This document shows positions 6,284-7,126 of a stretch of DNA of 7,126 nucleotides, piece by piece (positions within the stretch are counted from its first letter, which is position 1; every line of letters begins with the position of its first letter). The position numbers and the translations under genes were made by a program. The notes below the pieces were generated by a model, which was not told where the DNA came from, searched no databases, and saw nothing but the letters and a program-made list of their open reading frames with translations. Origin of the DNA: Gammaproteobacteria bacterium. Its GTDB lineage: Bacteria; Pseudomonadota; Gammaproteobacteria; UBA4575. The stretch covers positions 1-7,126 of the forward strand of contig JAPUHH010000146.1 in NCBI GenBank assembly GCA_027297825.1, written 5' to 3'.

Positions 6284-7126
6284 ATGCGTGTAAGCCAGTT
6301 TCCATTATTTACGCTCAAAGAGTCTCCTGCGGATGCAGAGCTCATTAGCCATCAACTAATGCTACGAGCCGGGATGATACGCCGTCTCGCGGCCGGGCTT
6401 TACACTTGGCTGCCGCTCGGATTACGCATCCTGCGGAAAGTTGAAAATATCATAAGAGAGGAAATGAATAATGCCGGCGCCATAGAGTTGCTTATGCCAT
6501 CTGTGCAACCAGCCGAATTATGGCAAGAATCCGGGCGCTGGGAACAATATGGGCCCGAGCTATTACGTATTCAAGATCGGCACACACGAGAATTTTGTTA
6601 CGGACCAACACACGAAGAAGTTATCACTGATTTGGTACGTCGCGAAATTCGTAGTTACAAGCAATTACCGATTAACTTTTATCAAATACAAACCAAGTTT
6701 CGTGACGAAATACGCCCTCGCTTTGGTGTTCTGCGCGCGCGTGAATTTAGCATGAAAGATGCGTACTCATTTCATACCAGTAAAGAGTGCTTAGAAACGA
6801 CCTATCAGTTAATGCATGAAACCTACACCAAAATTTTCAATCGCCTGGGTTTAGAGTTTCGAGCGGTTGCGGCTGACGCCGGCAGCATTGGCGGCAATGC
6901 CTCGCATGAATTCCATGTGTTAGCAGAGTCTGGTGAGGATGCCATTGCTTTTTCATCACAAAGTGACTATGCCGCTAATGTAGAACTCGCACCAACATTC
7001 TCCGTTAAGAGTGCAAGTAGCCAAGCAAATCAGCCGCTTGAAAAAATTGCCACACCCAATCAACACAGCATAGAAGATGTGTGCAAGTTTCTTAAGATTG
7101 CACCTAACCAGATTATCAAAACTTTG
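6284..7126 (+). CDS. proS: Prolyl-tRNA synthetase, N-terminal part (3' end outside window)
   Basis: There are 281 codons from ATG 6284 to the right edge, open throughout. ProS is a cytosolic class II synthetase that charges tRNA-Pro. It begins MRVSQFPLFTLKESPADAEL, matching the E. coli enzyme closely. RAGMIRRLAAGLYTWLPLG (29-47) covers motif 1. GPTHEEVITD (107-116) holds the active-site T109, H110 and E111. Motif 2 runs through TKFRDEIRPRFGVLRAREFS (137-156) with R140, followed by MKDAYSFH. GSIGGNASHEF (200-210) is also present. From about residue 220 the sequence enters the inserted YbaK-like editing domain (INS) that hydrolyses Ala-tRNA-Pro. K279, linked to editing in the E. coli enzyme, is present just before the edge. 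The bacterial type is about 570 residues, so half is missing. The ATG at 6284 gives exact family alignment although no ribosome binding site precedes it (ACAATAATTT). Identification is firm. Confidence 0.97.
   Translation, partial: MRVSQFPLFTLKESPADAELISHQLMLRAGMIRRLAAGLYTWLPLGLRILRKVENIIREEMNNAGAIELLMPSVQPAELWQESGRWEQYGPELLRIQDRHTREFCYGPTHEEVITDLVRREIRSYKQLPINFYQIQTKFRDEIRPRFGVLRAREFSMKDAYSFHTSKECLETTYQLMHETYTKIFNRLGLEFRAVAADAGSIGGNASHEFHVLAESGEDAIAFSSQSDYAANVELAPTFSVKSASSQANQPLEKIATPNQHSIEDVCKFLKIAPNQIIKTL

Noticed and set aside
6549..6755. Open frame of 68 codons within proS
   Set aside because: It is an out-of-frame shadow of proS motif regions.
1..7126. Mobile element, CRISPR array, tRNA/rRNA or a new defence or biosynthetic cluster
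   Set aside because: I found no transposase, terminal repeats, regularly spaced repeats or RNA-gene signatures. The intact genes are housekeeping or common families in a familiar order.

Overview
The window looks like a chromosomal core region of a gammaproteobacterium. The base composition is somewhat AT-rich by eye. The dapA-bamC gene pair, with traces of gcvR/bcp divergent from it and a perM-type gene beyond, is the gene order known from Escherichia coli and relatives, and the prolyl-tRNA synthetase is of the bacterial E. coli type. I cannot name the genus. I see no plasmid, phage, insertion sequence, CRISPR or RNA gene.

Layout from left to right. Positions 1-593 (+) hold the 3' end of dxs (isoprenoid precursor synthesis). 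It converges on bamC (685-1746, -), which lies 21 nt downstream of dapA (1768-2643, -); the two form a dapA-bamC operon. dapA starts at a GTG with a good ribosome binding site and a recognisable promoter. Between dapA and the next intact gene is a 500-nt stretch with no intact gene. It is not random: on the + strand it reads as a decayed bcp/PrxQ peroxiredoxin (about 2747-3171). This has an in-frame stop, a one-base frameshift, no peroxidatic cysteine and no C-terminus. Just ahead of it is a short open tail that may be the last trace of gcvR. A perM/AI-2E-family membrane protein (3158-4270, -) converges on the pseudogene and its last codons overlap the pseudogene's end.

A LysR-type regulator of the CysL/YeiE-like group (4461-5369, -) follows. 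Divergent from it is a small exported DUF4124 protein (5604-6080, +). The region between these two genes holds an extended -10 promoter for the regulator and two sets of inverted repeats that could be operators or RNA structure. The window ends inside proS (6284 to the right edge, +).

The genes are mostly housekeeping: isoprenoids, lysine/diaminopimelate, outer membrane protein assembly and translation. I found no new multi-gene system. The best second-look items are the bcp/gcvR decay and the structured region between the LysR and DUF4124 genes.
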